Counted from the stretch's first letter, positions 11,501-24,184 are shown. The stretch: 64,000 nt of DNA from Owenia fusiformis (GCA_903813345.2 CAIIXF020000006.1:27473936-27537935), one strand, 5' to 3'. Notes: generated from the sequence alone by a model not told the origin. Numbers and translations: made by a program.

Positions 11501-14007
11501 CTGCCCGCTACGTCACAATCGCCGCTCGCATATTTGTTCATAATTTGTAACGTTCGCGTAATGACTGTAAACGACAATGGAGAAAACACAGATAATCGGG
11601 ATCTGTTTGATGGTTTAAAAAGGGAAGGAACATCCACTTAATCAATCAGAAATTCGAGAAAATAAATGTGGGAATATTTAAGAGAACAGGAAAATCGGCC
11701 ACGGCCAAGAAAACAAAACTGGACATGAATATTCTAAAATATGTGCACGATTGAACAATGTGTACCGGATGACCAAGATTGGTATGGGATAAACATATTA
11801 TCCTATAGTCGGTTCAGGATATTGGGATTATCCCTTGGCCAATATAACATATTTTCCCTCGGGACCTGCGGCCCTCGGGCAAATATATTATATTTGCCTT
11901 GGGATAATCCCAATATCCTGAACCTCATATAGGATAATCTCTATGTATCTCATACTTGAGTGGGTTTGGGGTAGATATCACCCGGGAATATATGTCGTAT
12001 CTGAGGAGCGGGCAGGATATATTGTATATGTCCCGCTCTAGGCCAAATGCGGGCAGATATAATATATCCATCCCGCTCCCGGGAATTTTTTCAAAACTTT
12101 AAAAAAATTTAAAATTTAAATTTCAGAAGTTTAACATTTTTCAAAAAGTTTAAATGTTACAATTCTATTGTATTGAACTGAAGGAATATTATGAAAATGT
12201 TAAATATAAATTGTGCGTTTACAGTAAAGGTCTATCTTGTCATTTGAAAAAGGTGGAAAGGTTATATCTACCCCAAACCCACTCAAGTATGAGATACACC
12301 AGTTATGTACGGTCGGTTTTGGATATAGGGTTTATCCCTCGGGAAATATTTATATCTCCCCTTGGTCCCTTCGGTCCCTCGGGGAGATATAAATATATCC
12401 CTCAGGATATACCCTATATCCAAAACCTCCCAGTACATAACCCTTATATCTGCCCGCTGATGAAAATATAAGTTTTTACAAACCGGCTTTATGTACCCGT
12501 AACACGTCCAAGTATGGGATAAATATGTATACTAGCTCGCCAAGTCGAGTGCAGATCAAACAATTCAGCCGGGGTCTTCTCAGAAAACATATTTGCCACC
12601 CACCATCGACCCTAACAGTAGCTTTAGACAAGTGGGTTAAGTTGGCTGCATATTGCTATTGGGATTGGGATTCAAAATGACCAGCAGCTAGTGAGCTTGA
12701 ATGTCACCGAGACATGTCTCTCATTCAGGAATGACTCTAATTACAGATATGTCGCACACAACAGATGCCGAAAAGCAGACGACCACTGCAAAAAATACTT
12801 CAGCTGAAGCAACCCCAGCTCCAACTATAGGTGAAGTAACTTCTACTGATAGTTCCAAAGGTATGTAACTTAAGGTAGTAAACGCGATGATAAACAGCTC
12901 TATCAAATCAAAATTAAAAGTTTCCCACTTATGTAATTCACGAAAGCTTCTCAATGACTCTTTGATATTCTATGCTATTGGACTGCATTAGTGTGTGCAA
13001 CAATGAACTAAGTTTGTGCTTCAAACATTTCACTAATGATGTACTAGAGCATGGGCATTCAACTAGATTACTAAGGTGTACGGAGATGTAGGGTGAGACA
13101 AAAAATGATACGTTTCTTAAAATTCTGGATTGATTTCAGTATTTAATGACTGGTATGCAGACAAACTATTTCATTTCTTGAACGATAAATTAATACTACT
13201 TATTCAAAAGAATAGCATGAAGATTTTTAAAAGTCGAAAATACGTCACCTTGACTTACTTGCGCAAACGTGGGGCAGATGAACGTTTTATTGTCACCTGA
13301 CCTACATTTTGTCCAGAAATTGTTGCTGAATTTACATACCAGATGGTAACTATGATATAAATTACTAAAGCTGTTATTTCACAATTTTACCTCTTACTGA
13401 CCTTTAGATATTTGCAAGGTCAAATCCCAAATAACTAAAACATTACTCATTTCTAATGATTGTAGATAAATATGCAAATGATACAACTGGGTGGTCGACG
13501 TGGATAGACAGAGATGACCCCAGTGGATTTTGCGACTGCGAGGAGAGAACGTTCCTCGAGTTTGGGTTTGGAGAGGTAAATAAACCAACCACATCGTTGC
13601 ATAAGTGTATTTTGGCTTGATGTGGCATTCATTTTGGTTAAGATCTATTTTCTCTCGATAATATATATGCATCAGTTTTAGTATGCACTATTCTCAAAAA
13701 TGATTTCCCTCAGTAATATCTATTACAGTACGTCTTTTGAGTCATAACATTGTCAAACTAAGATAAACAGACTTTCCCTTCATTAAAATGATTGTTTAGT
13801 TGTCTCTTTTTCCAGGTCATGCCATGCAGCGACCCGATTGGAATAGAATGTCGTACTGTAGGAACTCATATCCCTTCTTCCAAAACTGGACAAGTGTTTA
13901 GATCGTACGCCGACTGTTCAGTAAAAGGTGGAATTGTATGTTTCAACAGTGATCAGACAGAAGATTCACAATGTTTGGATTATGAAGTGAGATATCTCTG
14001 CCCGTGA
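5510..14007 (+). CDS. Secreted CAP-sushi-WxxW multidomain protein, 457 aa
   Basis: Eight exons: 5510-5724, 6362-6481, 6724-6793, 8787-9129, 9630-9839, 12747-12860, 13466-13575, 13816-14007. All phases agree and the total is 1374 nt. Residues 1-24 form a signal peptide. Residues about 30-175 are a CAP (CRISP/antigen 5/PR-1) domain with KKHNALR, GENLW, the GHFTQLVW signature (131-138) and CCHYAPIGN (162-170). A Pro/Thr-rich linker follows. Residues about 250-319 are a sushi/CCP domain (Cys pattern including YSC, REC, PPLC, plus one extra Cys). A Thr/Ala-rich linker follows, then a mucin/CILP-type WxxW domain (GWSTW at 366-370, ending CLDYEVRYLCP). An AATAAA at 14213-14218 is a plausible poly(A) signal. 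CAP and WxxW proteins are extracellular; sushi domains bind proteins or glycans. The combined role (mucus, defence or reproductive secretion) is inference. The domain calls are strong; the architecture is unusual. Confidence 0.92.
5821..6020. mobile_element. Fold-back MITE, GGCGTAGCCAGG family
   Basis: Terminal inverted repeats TAGGCGTAGCCAGG and CCTGGCTACGCCCC enclose about 200 bp with a poly-C tract. It lies in CAP gene intron 1. The closest relative in the window is at 21447-21641. Confidence 0.75.
6803..8287. mobile_element. AT-rich inverted-repeat element, about 1.5 kb
   Basis: It is bounded by CCCAATTGAAAAA at the left and TTTTTCAATTGGG at the right, with TAATAT adjacent to both ends as a possible target duplication. 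Both ends are packed with permuted motifs such as AATTATCAACT, TTAGTTGAAAGTTAG and TTAATTAACG in both orientations. The middle (about 7090-7960) is unrelated. It occupies most of CAP gene intron 3. No transposase ORF is seen, so it is non-autonomous. Confidence 0.6.
9382..9410. mobile_element. Possible mariner-type terminal repeat remnant
   Basis: ACGAGGGTTGTCCCATAAG follows TA and resembles mariner terminal repeats. No matching inverted copy was found nearby, so at best one end survives. CAP gene intron 4. Confidence 0.25.
9967..10135. mobile_element. piggyBac-type MITE with TTAA duplication, 169 bp
   Basis: TTAA at 9963-9966 and 10136-10139 flank an element that starts CCCCTTTAAAGGAATATGTG and ends with the inverse (GGAATCACTTATCCCTTTAA then ACGGG). 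A TTAA target duplication and CCC-start inverted repeats are piggyBac hallmarks. CAP gene intron 5. Confidence 0.6.
10364..12530. repeat. Nested array of hinged palindromes (fold-back elements)
   Basis: CAP gene intron 5 contains a full element at 10364-10925, a shorter direct copy at about 10927-11392, an inverted copy at about 11388-11957, and related inverted repeats at about 11945-12530. Each element combines two palindromes. One has arms TATCCTATATGAGGTTCAGG and its complement around a CCCGAGGG..CCCGAGGG hinge. The other is built from GCGGGCAGATATA and TATATCTGCCCGC around an AGCGGGACG hinge. A complete relative lies at 25293-25857. The spurious ORFs inside are not genes. Confidence 0.85.
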
Positions 14008-14218
14008 ATGGTATGAATGAAAATGTTTAACAGAACATCTGAAATATTGATGACTACCAAAATCCTGTCGGATATCAGAACAGAAGTAATACTATGCTAT
14101 ATACTCTACTACACTACGCTACATTGTACAACACTTCACTATGTTGTAATGTGTATTTATTTACCTCTCGTCAACAGAAATGAATTATAAAGTTATGTGT
14201 ATTGAATTTATAAATAAA

Positions 14219-14950
14219 CAAGGCATTAACTTGCAAAATATTACCATCAGCCATTTGTTACAGACGCCAAACTCTGACCACCGAACGTCCAGTCTGTGAA
14301 ATAAACAATTCCGATCTGCCCTAATCTTTGAAATGATTGGACACCTAAGATTCTACCTAGATTGAGAACTGATCTGAAACTGTTTTAAAGATTTTTTCCA
14401 TTTTGAACCATTCAAAACCTTCTCAACTTTAGATATATGCAAATAGCAACTATGGGATCATAGAACAACGTTCACAGTGATCAGCAATTGTCAAGTTTCA
14501 CAATTTTTAAGAATTTATCATTTTTCTTCTCAGCTGCTACCTCAAACTTATTACGATAATAGAAATGTTGAACGGTTTTGCAAGCATTATTAAACAATGT
14601 CGATTTTAGAACTGTGTTGTAAAGGATATATCAGAGTCATTTGATAAAATAATTTCACAATTGTGGTTTTTGACAGTCTATTGATGATGCATGTGATTAA
14701 AAATCGTTGACTTGAATTTTATTGTATTTGAGGAGAGAAAATAGGCACCAAGTCCTTTAATTTACAAGAAGTATGATTTAGTCAGAGGTCCTTTAATATA
14801 CAATGTATATAGTAACAGTAGACAGCAACATATGGACAAGAGACAAAATACTGCATATATGTTGTAGCAATACCAGTACAATTAATTAATGTTACTAATA
14901 ATGATATCTAAGAAATTAAAGAACAGAAAACACCATTCTCTTGCTACCGA
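14219..14950. other. Convergent intergenic region, CAP gene / RPL5
   Basis: Between the poly(A) signals of two convergent genes. No gene is seen. The stretch 14215-14300 shares a short dispersed repeat (core CCATTTGTTACAGA after GCAAAAT) with about 15470-15545 and 39125-39215. Confidence 0.5.
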
Positions 14951-14956
14951 TTTATT
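14951..14956 (-). terminator. RPL5 poly(A) signal
   Basis: AATAAA on the minus strand, 53 nt beyond the RPL5 stop codon, suitably placed for 3' end formation. Confidence 0.6.
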
Positions 14957-15008
14957 AGTTTTAGTTGACTCATTGTTATTCCAATGAAATTCCACAAAGT
15001 CCATATTT

Positions 15009-18000
15009 TTATGCATTTGCCTCGACCAGGGCTTTTGCGAAAGAGGCCTTCTTCTGTTTGACTCTGTCCTTGCGCTGGGCTCTGGACATTCTGGCTCTGG
15101 TCCACCTGAAAATGTAAAATTAACATTTGAATTGCATATTATTTAACACCATTTAAGGCCCAGAGCTGGTATTAAATGCAGATGGAACAACCCGCAACAA
15201 CCAAATATGGCAATTTAAATATCCAGTTCTGAGAAGAAAATCTTTTTGTCACAGTAGGAGTGTTATACAGCAAGTTACAGACTGTATTTTGTCATGTATA
15301 ATAAATACAAGTTTTAATTCATATAGTTTATTTTAATTCAAACTTAAGTATAGCTTTGATCTTGCAAAGATGGTAACAAATCTTCCAAAAATGGTAACTA
15401 ATCTTTAATCATAGAATATTTATTCTTGTGGGGTCTTAGCTACTTTTATTGGAATATTAATCAAGCAAACAAGGCATAAACATACAAAATGTCACGACCT
15501 GCCATTAGTTACAGACACTATATCTAATATGGAACGCCAACTGCTGAACACTGTCCAAAAAATGTTGACATAAAAATTGGTTTAAATGCTTTGATGTCAT
15601 ACCTCTTTTTGACTTTGGGTTCTTTTTTCTCTCCAGCCTCTCGTTCTGGATTGGCACGGATAGCAGCGTGTGCCTTTTTATACATCTCTTCAATCTAACA
15701 AAGAAAACAAAATCATCATTTGTATTCAATTTAACAAACAAATGAGAAGCCTAAAATACTGACACCATCATCAAATTCAGGATCTGTAACATTAATACTA
15801 TATCATAATGATTCAGTCCCTTTCATTCTTGATTGCTATAATTATCAACCATACACCATTTTTTAATCAAGAGTTATTTAAAAACATACACTTAATGAAA
15901 AGTGGGCATGCACTCCTATAGATCTCTGAACTTCAAATGCTTTCTATGATGAGTTATTTTTTTCTCACTCAAGTTTCAAACCTAAAAATTAATGCTTGCT
16001 TTTATTTGATCGAGTGTGCGAGTAACATGTTTCAGAGATAATGTCATCCTTTTTTCTTCATAAATACATACAGTGCCTGTTTAGGGAACATCAGGATTTT
16101 ACAACATATCTCATCTACATTGATAAAATGATGTACCAAATATGAGACCAAGTAGAAATGCACAGCTGGAAAACTCTGACCAAAGTACTTACAGATTCTG
16201 ATGTGATGCCTAATTTTATATATCTGGAAAATTGTTTTTTAAAGGCATCTTCATCCTCATCTTGGAGCTCTTGCATGTAGTTGGAAACATGCTGTCCCAT
16301 GATGTGCTTGCGATGAACATCGGCACTGAATTCACCAGCCTCACTGTCGTAGCCAGGGAATCTTTTGGTTCTGAAGAATTTAAACAAAATATGCATAATT
16401 TTCTCATAAAATAGAAATATCTTGAATTACATTTAAAATGACAACGGACTTTCGAAAGGATTCTCAAAGATTTTTTTGTAACTTCAGAAAATTGAATCCC
16501 AAATTTTTATGTATGGTGCCATTTTATTTAACAGAATTCCCACTCGGCTTCTGTTAAATTTTCATTAGTTTTACTGTTGATTAAGAAACATTTTGGATGT
16601 TTTTTGTTGATAGTAACTATGACAGGTCATTCAGTTTATATACCAGACAGAGAAACTGATTGCAGGTTGTTTCTTAAAAAATCAGGGTATATTTTAGGGG
16701 TGAGAATCAAAGTCTGAGCCATTTTGATATACAAACAGTAACTTACGAGTGAGGTATATCCAAGCCACCATCAGCGGCACCCTTCATGGCTCCAAACACT
16801 CTGGCACCAGTGGTGGTACGGGCCAGTCCTACATCAAGGTAGGCGCGGAAGGATCCTGGTCCATCATCATTAGACTCAATATGGTATTCCTCACCATCGA
16901 CCTCTTCTTGTCCAACATAGATTGAGTCCAAGTTATACTTCTTCAATAGCTGCAAAATTAAAACAAATACGTTGATAATTGTTGCCATCTGCTGATACAC
17001 ATATATGTCAAATTTTGGGGAAATCTGGAAACTAATGAATACTAAATTAAAATGGTTAAAATAGTATTACTGTCTTAACATGTTCTGTGACATCCCAAAA
17101 AAAGTTCAAATTCAATTGCAGCATGCATGTGAACATATGAATGCACATAGCCAAATTCATTGCAATATATTTCTCAATGTGTAATTCAGTATGCAACTTG
17201 ATATGTGATTTGAAAAAATTGAAGCAGCTTTAGAAAATACAAAAAATTGCTGTATGATTGTGACTGGTCACTCGTTCTATGCATTTAAAGCAGAAAGTCA
17301 GGACCAGTTTAACAGGAAATGGACTGAGAAGAATAAATCACTTACTCTACGTGCTAACAGTAGACCTGTGCAGTAAGCAGCTGAGTAATTGGTCAACCCG
17401 ACCTTGACGCCATATTTTGGAAGCTCGTGAGCATATGCAGCGCAAATGATCACGTCTCCCTGAATTCTGGCATACGCTATCTGCAAACAACAGAACAGTA
17501 TGTAATAGAAAACACAAAGTTGTAAATATCGCAATTTAAAACCAAAAATAGCTGCTATGTAATTTACCAAAAACCTGATCAGACCTTGGCATTGGAATTG
17601 ATAAGCAGTTTCCTGACAAAGGACTCCTCACACTGTCACTTGGAAAATGAAAGAATAAGATCAAAAATTCTTCACTTGTTATGTACACTTATCATACAAG
17701 ATGAAATTTTGCTTTAAATAGGACTTTTCGTCATCATTCAATATAAATATGTTGAAGAGACAATATGGAATATAAACTATAGTTTTTGTGCATATTTTTA
17801 AACCTGCCATTCCAAAACTGATAAAAAAACGTGAGCCTCTGAATAGACAACCTTCTTGAAAGTCATCTTCGTATTCTTACCTGGCATATGATATCCTTGT
17901 TAGTGAATCGCACAATCATACGATACTTGGGGGTGTTGTATTTATTCTTGTCCTGGACTGTCAGGCGTTTACGGGCATAGTAATCTGTGCGTCCTTCACG

Positions 18001-20084
18001 CCTCCTCCTGAATTTTACTTGGAAGCGCTTGAAATAAGCCTTGTTTTTCACAACTTTAACGAACCCCTGAAAAGAAAAATATTACAATGTAGAAATATTG
18101 TTCAGTGCTTGTTGTTGCCTATAATTCGATGTAACACATATTTGTCTGTTTTTCTTGTCTCTTGTAGATAAAATGGAAAGTAAAGATCAAAAGTTAGTGT
18201 GATGTCAAAGAATAAGGACCTAGACCTATTAGGTAGGCCTACAGTAGTCCAACAACATTAGACCTAGCCTGGGCCTCGTTTCTTATCTGACATGTCTTAT
18301 GGCCCCGGCTAGGTCTAACTTCCATGATGATTTTGCCCTTGATGCGAGTTCAGCAGGTTTCGACATGCGGAACTAATTAACTCCGAAAACATGGTAATAT
18401 TACATAAAGAATGTGATTCAAGCATGCATACATACCTTATAAATACATACACACCATCCCGTACCCCCCTTAGACCATATTGATGCATAATTACGAAAAT
18501 ATTGGAGACAGGTTTGGAATTTTACGAAAATATCGGTCAGCTCCGGTAACATCGAAATTGCAAATCGTATCAGGAATTAACTGTCATTGCGACACTGCAT
18601 CAACGAACAGTAGGTTTGCAATTAATAACGATTTTGTGTGTATACAAGCGCTATATAAATCAATCAAAGATACCTGCTATCCTCAAAAATGGTTATTTTA
18701 TCCCGAGTAATCGCGTGATAATTATCAATCTATTTGACAACAATTTCGTTTCAATAGTTTAAATTTTAACCCGGGACGAACAGACACAATGCCGGACATG
18801 CGGAAATGTCATTTTAGAGATTGGTAAGTTTAACCTCATTTTACTTGTATAAATGACCATTTAATACAATAATATTGTGTTGAATCGCTTGATGTTATGT
18901 GTTTTTATATTGTTGTCAAGTATCAGTTGCATACTATCGCGGAAAAATGGTTTCGGTGGATCCACAACTTGCATCAATGGAAAGAATAGTAAAGAGGTTA
19001 AACTCAATAATGGCCCCAAGAAAATTCTTAATAATAAATAACGCCGTTATTGAGTTTAACGACGTTGAACTAGGCCTACAGGTTACTCTACCGAGCTGAC
19101 AGAAGTCAGCTCTGGGAAGTTGGATGTATGTGAACTTGAAAAGAATAAATCGAGCCCATTTTGACTAAACGCTGTACTGAGTAGCGTTTATAATACGCTA
19201 TATATTTGAATCAATACATAATTTATTTGTTGTTACCTTATTTTGTTCCTTCAACAGTCTGTTGTTGTAGTAAATCAATGTTCTTGTAGACAACAAAACT
19301 TTTGAATTTAGATTCCAGCCATTTTAGGTCACGCGAGATCTCGTGACTTTCGAAAGTAAAAATTTGCTACAAAATAACTCGCGCTAGCTAAATATGATAT
19401 AGTCACGTGATCTCTCAGCGGTAATACCCATGCGCATAAAAGTACAATGCGCATGTGCACGCATGCGTAAAAAGTTAAAAAATGGTGCGCACCAGATTTG
19501 GAATTTCTCCATTTTAACTGCAATTACACAAGAAGTAGGACTTATTGTCACCACGCTTGATGAAAAGGGCAAGTTACATTCAATTATCTTCTTAAATACC
19601 GTTTCTTATTCCAGCGCGCCTGCTGGAAGTTGGAGAAAACCGCTTCACAGGACGGTATATTCTAACGGTGCTTCAGCTGGCTTTTGAGCCAGCTGTGTTC
19701 AGTAACCTACAGGTGTAGATCTAGCCTGGGTTTAGTAAAAAAATATTGATGGAAAAAGAGCAATAAAAAGAGCATAACACAATAATATGGACAATTCATT
19801 GATATTTCAGATACAAAATCGTATCTTATAACCATGTGGAATAATATACAACATGTAAGCGCCAGTACTATAAGTCTATAACCTATATGATGAAAGTTCC
19901 ATTGGAAAAATCATAAAAATGATCGGCCATATTGAAATTTTTCACGATTTTCAGGAGATACATTTTCTAAATCGGTAAATATCAGTGTGAAGGAAACACC
20001 ATCTAAACTTCAAATTTGGCAATGTCGGAAATAAATATTTACTGAAACGATTCTAAGTAACAAATATGGATATGGACTCACCAT
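15009..20084 (-). CDS. RPL5: 60S ribosomal protein L5, 297 aa
   Basis: Exons on the minus strand: 20084-20082 (ATG only), 18066-17881, 17480-17346, 16949-16747, 16370-16193, 15694-15603, 15105-15009. The total is 894 nt, giving 297 residues, the same length as the human protein. Exon 1 ends ATG followed by GTGAGT and exon 2 starts [14 protein letters not shown], as in vertebrate genes where exon 1 also holds only the start codon. Near-universal blocks are visible: [82 protein letters not shown] and a basic C terminus. Known role: uL18 binds 5S rRNA, enters the 60S subunit within the 5S RNP, and with RPL11 controls MDM2/p53 in animals. Intron 1 holds a hAT-type MITE. Confidence 0.98.
19083..19705 (+). 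mobile_element. hAT-type non-autonomous element, copy 1 (623 bp)
   Basis: An exact 8-bp target duplication CCTACAGG occurs at 19075-19082 and 19706-19713. Ends are TTACTCTACCGAGCTGAC and, inverted, TTACTGAACACAGCTGGCTC. Each end carries a subterminal hairpin (GAGCTGAC..GTCAGCTC type at the left; AGCTGGCTTTTGAGCCAGCT at the right). An 8-bp duplication is diagnostic of hAT superfamily insertion. No transposase is present. A same-length copy lies inverted at 35185-35807. It sits in RPL5 intron 1. Confidence 0.9.
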
Positions 20085-20151
20085 TTTGGCGAATTCTGAA
20101 TATAAATGTTCCCAAACCGCAGGTAGCTTCGGCTGGGGGCTGACCTAGTTT

Positions 20152-20161
20152 AAAAAGGAAG
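20152..20161 (-). promoter_or_regulatory. 5'TOP start of RPL5
   Basis: On the minus strand CTTCCTTTTT begins 77 nt before the ATG: a C followed by an uninterrupted pyrimidine run, the terminal oligopyrimidine signature of ribosomal-protein mRNAs under mTOR control. No ATG lies between it and the start codon, which has the context CCAAAATG. Confidence 0.6.
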
Positions 20162-21234
20162 TGACATCACGTTCCATTTTGGAACTACCCGGATCATTTT
20201 TTCAAAACGTATTTTCAACTCATTTTAGAACCCTGATCTCATTTTATTCGGCTCTAATATTTAGAAAAGATATCATATTCCCAATAACATCTCATGTTTT
20301 ATCCGTTGTACCTACATAAAGGTTAAAATACGCATGTATATAAATTTATTACAACTTCCGGTTTATTGACCAATCAAAATTCTCATATGGTTTCTTAAAG
20401 GCTCATATTCAACTAAACCCACTGGCCTCAATCACACTGTCTCATTTGGTATCTGATGGTAGTAAATATCTTTACATCATCCATTTCACATTTTGAGAAT
20501 CAAAACATCTATTACAAGTCATTATCAAGCATGTTGACTTAATGTTACTCTACATGGCTCCACTTGTTTGTGAGATTGGTAAATGTCATTTATGTTTTGT
20601 TTTCATACATAAACATTGATATTTAAGAGTAGCTACTTACATTTGGGATAAAAATGGAGTAATTTTCAATTGCAAAGGGGAGCAACTCTTATTTAAATAA
20701 AGTGTTTTTCACTCTAATTCAAAGTATTTAATACAGCATGTTGCTATGTACATGTAATACTGATTTTACTTTACATATTTGAAGTGTATACTCACCTTTC
20801 ATTATGCGTTCCTAACAACTGCCAAATACTTTCACTTTCATTATTACAGCACTTTTCACATTTGATTAGAAGCAAGAGTGTATTTATTGCATTTAATTGG
20901 TGAAAAGGAATTTTATTGATGATATTCTTCAAAAACGCATTTTAAATTTTCTAAGCCTTTGATAATTAATATATACATCCTTTAATTTTAGTATCATAAT
21001 TAGGTTAATTTTTTGTTAATAGTTCCTTATATAGAAATAAGGAACAGAGAGCATTTCCGAAACTTGTTTCAATTTCAAAACTTATATCACATATATTTTA
21101 TGACATACATTATTAATATGAAGTTTCTGTGAATTATTTAAATATCAACATAACAAGAATTTTCACTCATATTTGAACATTATTTCCTTCGAATTTTGTT
21201 GCATCAGTTTATTCAGAATAGACTAGACATATTT

Positions 21235-21380
21235 TGATTTGCATATAACTATTAGATACATAAGGGTAAAACAGATGTAATTTTTCTACAATACCCGCCA
21301 TGCTATCTGACCCAAAAGAGCCACCTGATGGTGAAACTGGTAACTACCTACTTGCATCTGCGTTACTTGATAAGTCGTGA
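21235..21380. repeat. Dispersed repeat, copy 1
   Basis: Shares TAACTA..AGATACA..AAGGGTA and a conserved block (GCCACCTG.TGG.GAAACTGG then AACTACCTACT.GCATCTG) with 23470-23640. Class unknown. Confidence 0.5.
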
Positions 21381-21446
21381 ACAATTGAAAATATTTCTTG
21401 CAATTTGTTCAACCCCTCATGTGTCTCATTCCTTTTATATCTACCA

Positions 21447-21641
21447 TAGGCGTAGCCATGGGGGGGGTTGTGATGGGTGATGGATGCCCCCCCCCCCCCA
21501 TTACCAGTAAAAAATATAACCATGAGCTTTAAAATGCTTTTTATTTGGCTAATTGTTCATGCCACAATCGCACCCCCCTGACTGAAAACCATGTTTTTTG
21601 GCAATCGCACCCCCCCAGACTGAAAGCTGGCTACGCCCCTG
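21447..21641. mobile_element. Fold-back MITE, GGCGTAGCC family
   Basis: Inverted ends TAGGCGTAGCCATGGGG and CTGGCTACGCCCCTG around G/C homopolymer tracts. Same subfamily as 5821-6020. Confidence 0.7.
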
Positions 21642-22315
21642 TCTACAATATCTGCTGTGATGTGTTAATAACAAATAAACAATAAGATGTTTTGATAGAG
21701 TATAAGAAATATATTTAACAATAAAATAGTGTTCTCTACATAAATTGTATTAGTTGCAATAGTAAAATAATGAGCTTCTTTTAAATGCTTACAAAGTATT
21801 TCCAAGCAGTGTACCATATAGTCCTCTCTAAGGAAAATAGGACTTGGGAATACATCCTTTAAGGGCGGGGCATTTAGATTTTGATATGGTTCTGAAACAT
21901 ATGAATTCAGTTCATGTATTTTAAAAGCAAGTTTTTGCTGTACAATGTACTTTCGTACAAAAAAGTTTTTGGTCCCATTCTTATTAAATGCCAGTTGATT
22001 ATAATAATATTCATATATGAATGAACTCACCTAAACCTGCTATTAAAATATCATGGTATTTTTTACATTTTTTCATATTGAACTCCTAATCTCAACAAGG
22101 ATAAAATGTAATTATTCAGCGTTAAGGATTGTTTTCTATACTCAAAAACTGTATTTCAAATTGTTCAGCTCAGCTTAATGTCAGTCTAGATACAAGATTA
22201 GATTGGTTCCACTAAGACAGAGCGATCCTTACAAACAAGTATTAATTTCATTTCAACTGCAAAATTATAGTCTTAATTCTATGAGTCACAAAAATTGTAG
22301 TGTCCAGCACTCAAT

Positions 22316-22735
22316 TTCTCATTGGAGACAATGTACATTGCATGGTAAACAATGTATATATGGTAACAATGTACATATGGTAACAATTTACATATGGTAA
22401 ATGGTGTTCACTACATTGCATATGGTAAACAATGTACATACATTGCATATGGTAAACAATATACATATGGTGAACAATGTGCAGTGGTAATTATTTATGT
22501 CCACATGACTATACCAATAACTCTTATCAGAGACAATGCATATTGCATATGGTAAACAATGTACATTGCACATGGTATACTATATAAACTGCATAATGGT
22601 AAATAATGTCCACATGACTATAAAAATAACCCTCAGTAGAGATAATGTACATTGCATATTGCAAACAATGTTCACTGCTTATGGTAAACAATGTACATTC
22701 ATATGGTAAACAATGTTCACATGATCATAACAATA
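22316..22735. repeat. Irregular tandem array of TATGGTAAACAATGTACAT
   Basis: About 420 bp made of imperfect, unevenly spaced copies of GGTAAACAATGTACATATGG interrupted by short unique stretches (for example CCACATGACTATA.CAATAA). No coding signal. Confidence 0.75.
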
Positions 22736-23469
22736 AAATTAAGAAAATACAATTCAACATTGTTTCATTATATAAGAAATAAAAAATAAGAATATCAGTC
22801 AAAGGGTTGCTTGTTTTAGTACAATGTTTTTTCATGACATTTGAATATAAAATATGTATTGTGCATTTATTTAAAAGCCATCATAAAATAATATTTGATC
22901 TCCATGTAATAAAATTGTTTAATATCTTAGAAACTATTTACAAAAATATCACATCACATTAAACATTCAGCTAATTAGCATCTAATCTCTAGAAAATTTG
23001 TTTTTTTAATTTTCCCGTCATTTAATTATTTTCTAGTTTTTTTTATTGTGAGTCCCGCTGAATAGCTCGAATCTAATGCTTCAAATAAGTAAAGGATAAA
23101 ATATCAAATCGTCCAGTAAGATGCTAAATAGTTGAGAAATACAGTACAACTAGAATTAGTCAAGATAAAAACATGCTGCATAACGGGTGTCAATATCCTA
23201 GATACGAGTAGAAATAATCTTGATTTAAGTCATTAAAAGTTCCAAATTAAGTCAAATTGATGTCATATTTGGAATCTACATGTAAAATTACATCTAGAAA
23301 TGTGGTTTTGAAAAGAGTTTATCAACTTTGAAAATTTAATTTTCTTTGAAAATGTGACTTCTAGGTCGGGGAGATTCCCCATAGACCCCATGTTGTAAAA
23401 TCACAAAAATGGAAATATCTTTTCTTGTGTTGGGCAGATAATATTTTCTTTCACTGGACATATTTTTAT

Positions 23470-23640
23470 TTTTATAACTATCAGATACAAAAGGGTATTA
23501 TGAAAAGTGAACTGGTAAAACTGATGAGTATTCAAGTTTAAGGGAATTTTTCAATACCCTGCCATGTTATATCCCCCGAATCAGCCACCTGGTGGCGAAA
23601 CTGGCAACTACCTACTCGCATCTGAGTTATTGAAAGACAT
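23470..23640. repeat. Dispersed repeat, copy 2
   Basis: Homologous to 21235-21380, same orientation, 2.2 kb apart. Confidence 0.5.
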
Positions 23641-24184
23641 CTTAAGTATCCATAAAATACAAATCTGGATAAATATGCTTATTTCAATTCAGCTCTAATA
23701 AGTGAATTATAGAATATATCATACAATAGAAAAATACATTATATAGTAAATATACATAGTTTCAGGTGTCTACATGTATAGTACCAAGTGTGTCAGAACA
23801 GAGCCTTGACCATAGGGCTCTGAATTCTGAAATGGAGAAATAGTTTTGATATTGATGAGGCTTTAAAAGACCCCAAAAGTATCTGTCAAGGTCTTAAATG
23901 AGAGTTTCATAATGAAATGAATGACAGGTTCCTATGAAAGCATAAATTACAGTGATATACTACTTGTTTGGGAAACTGGATTTCGATCAACCATATTCTC
24001 AATATTCCCATTGATAAGGATCACAATAAAAATATTATCTCTAATTGTAGTGATGGTGAGTGCAGATAGATGGCACTCACCTTTAACACAAAATTTTAAA
24101 CAAAATCAAACAAATAGAAAGGGTAAACTCACAGAGAAATTAACAAACATTAATCACATGCTTTTAGTCCGGGATAACTATAGA

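Noticed and set aside
19430..19687. 85-codon ORF conserved between 19.4 kb and 35.4 kb
   Set aside because: Both lie within the two young hAT MITE copies; similarity reflects recent transposition and there is no protein homology.
15106..20081. Intronic snoRNAs in RPL5
   Set aside because: Vertebrate RPL5 introns host snoRNAs and some C- and D-box-like words occur (for example near 15760-15830), but I could not find a correctly ordered C/D pair or H/ACA fold; a dedicated snoRNA search would decide.
21665..22030. 121-codon minus-strand ORF
   Set aside because: AT-rich, no recognised motif, no flanking splice-site support.
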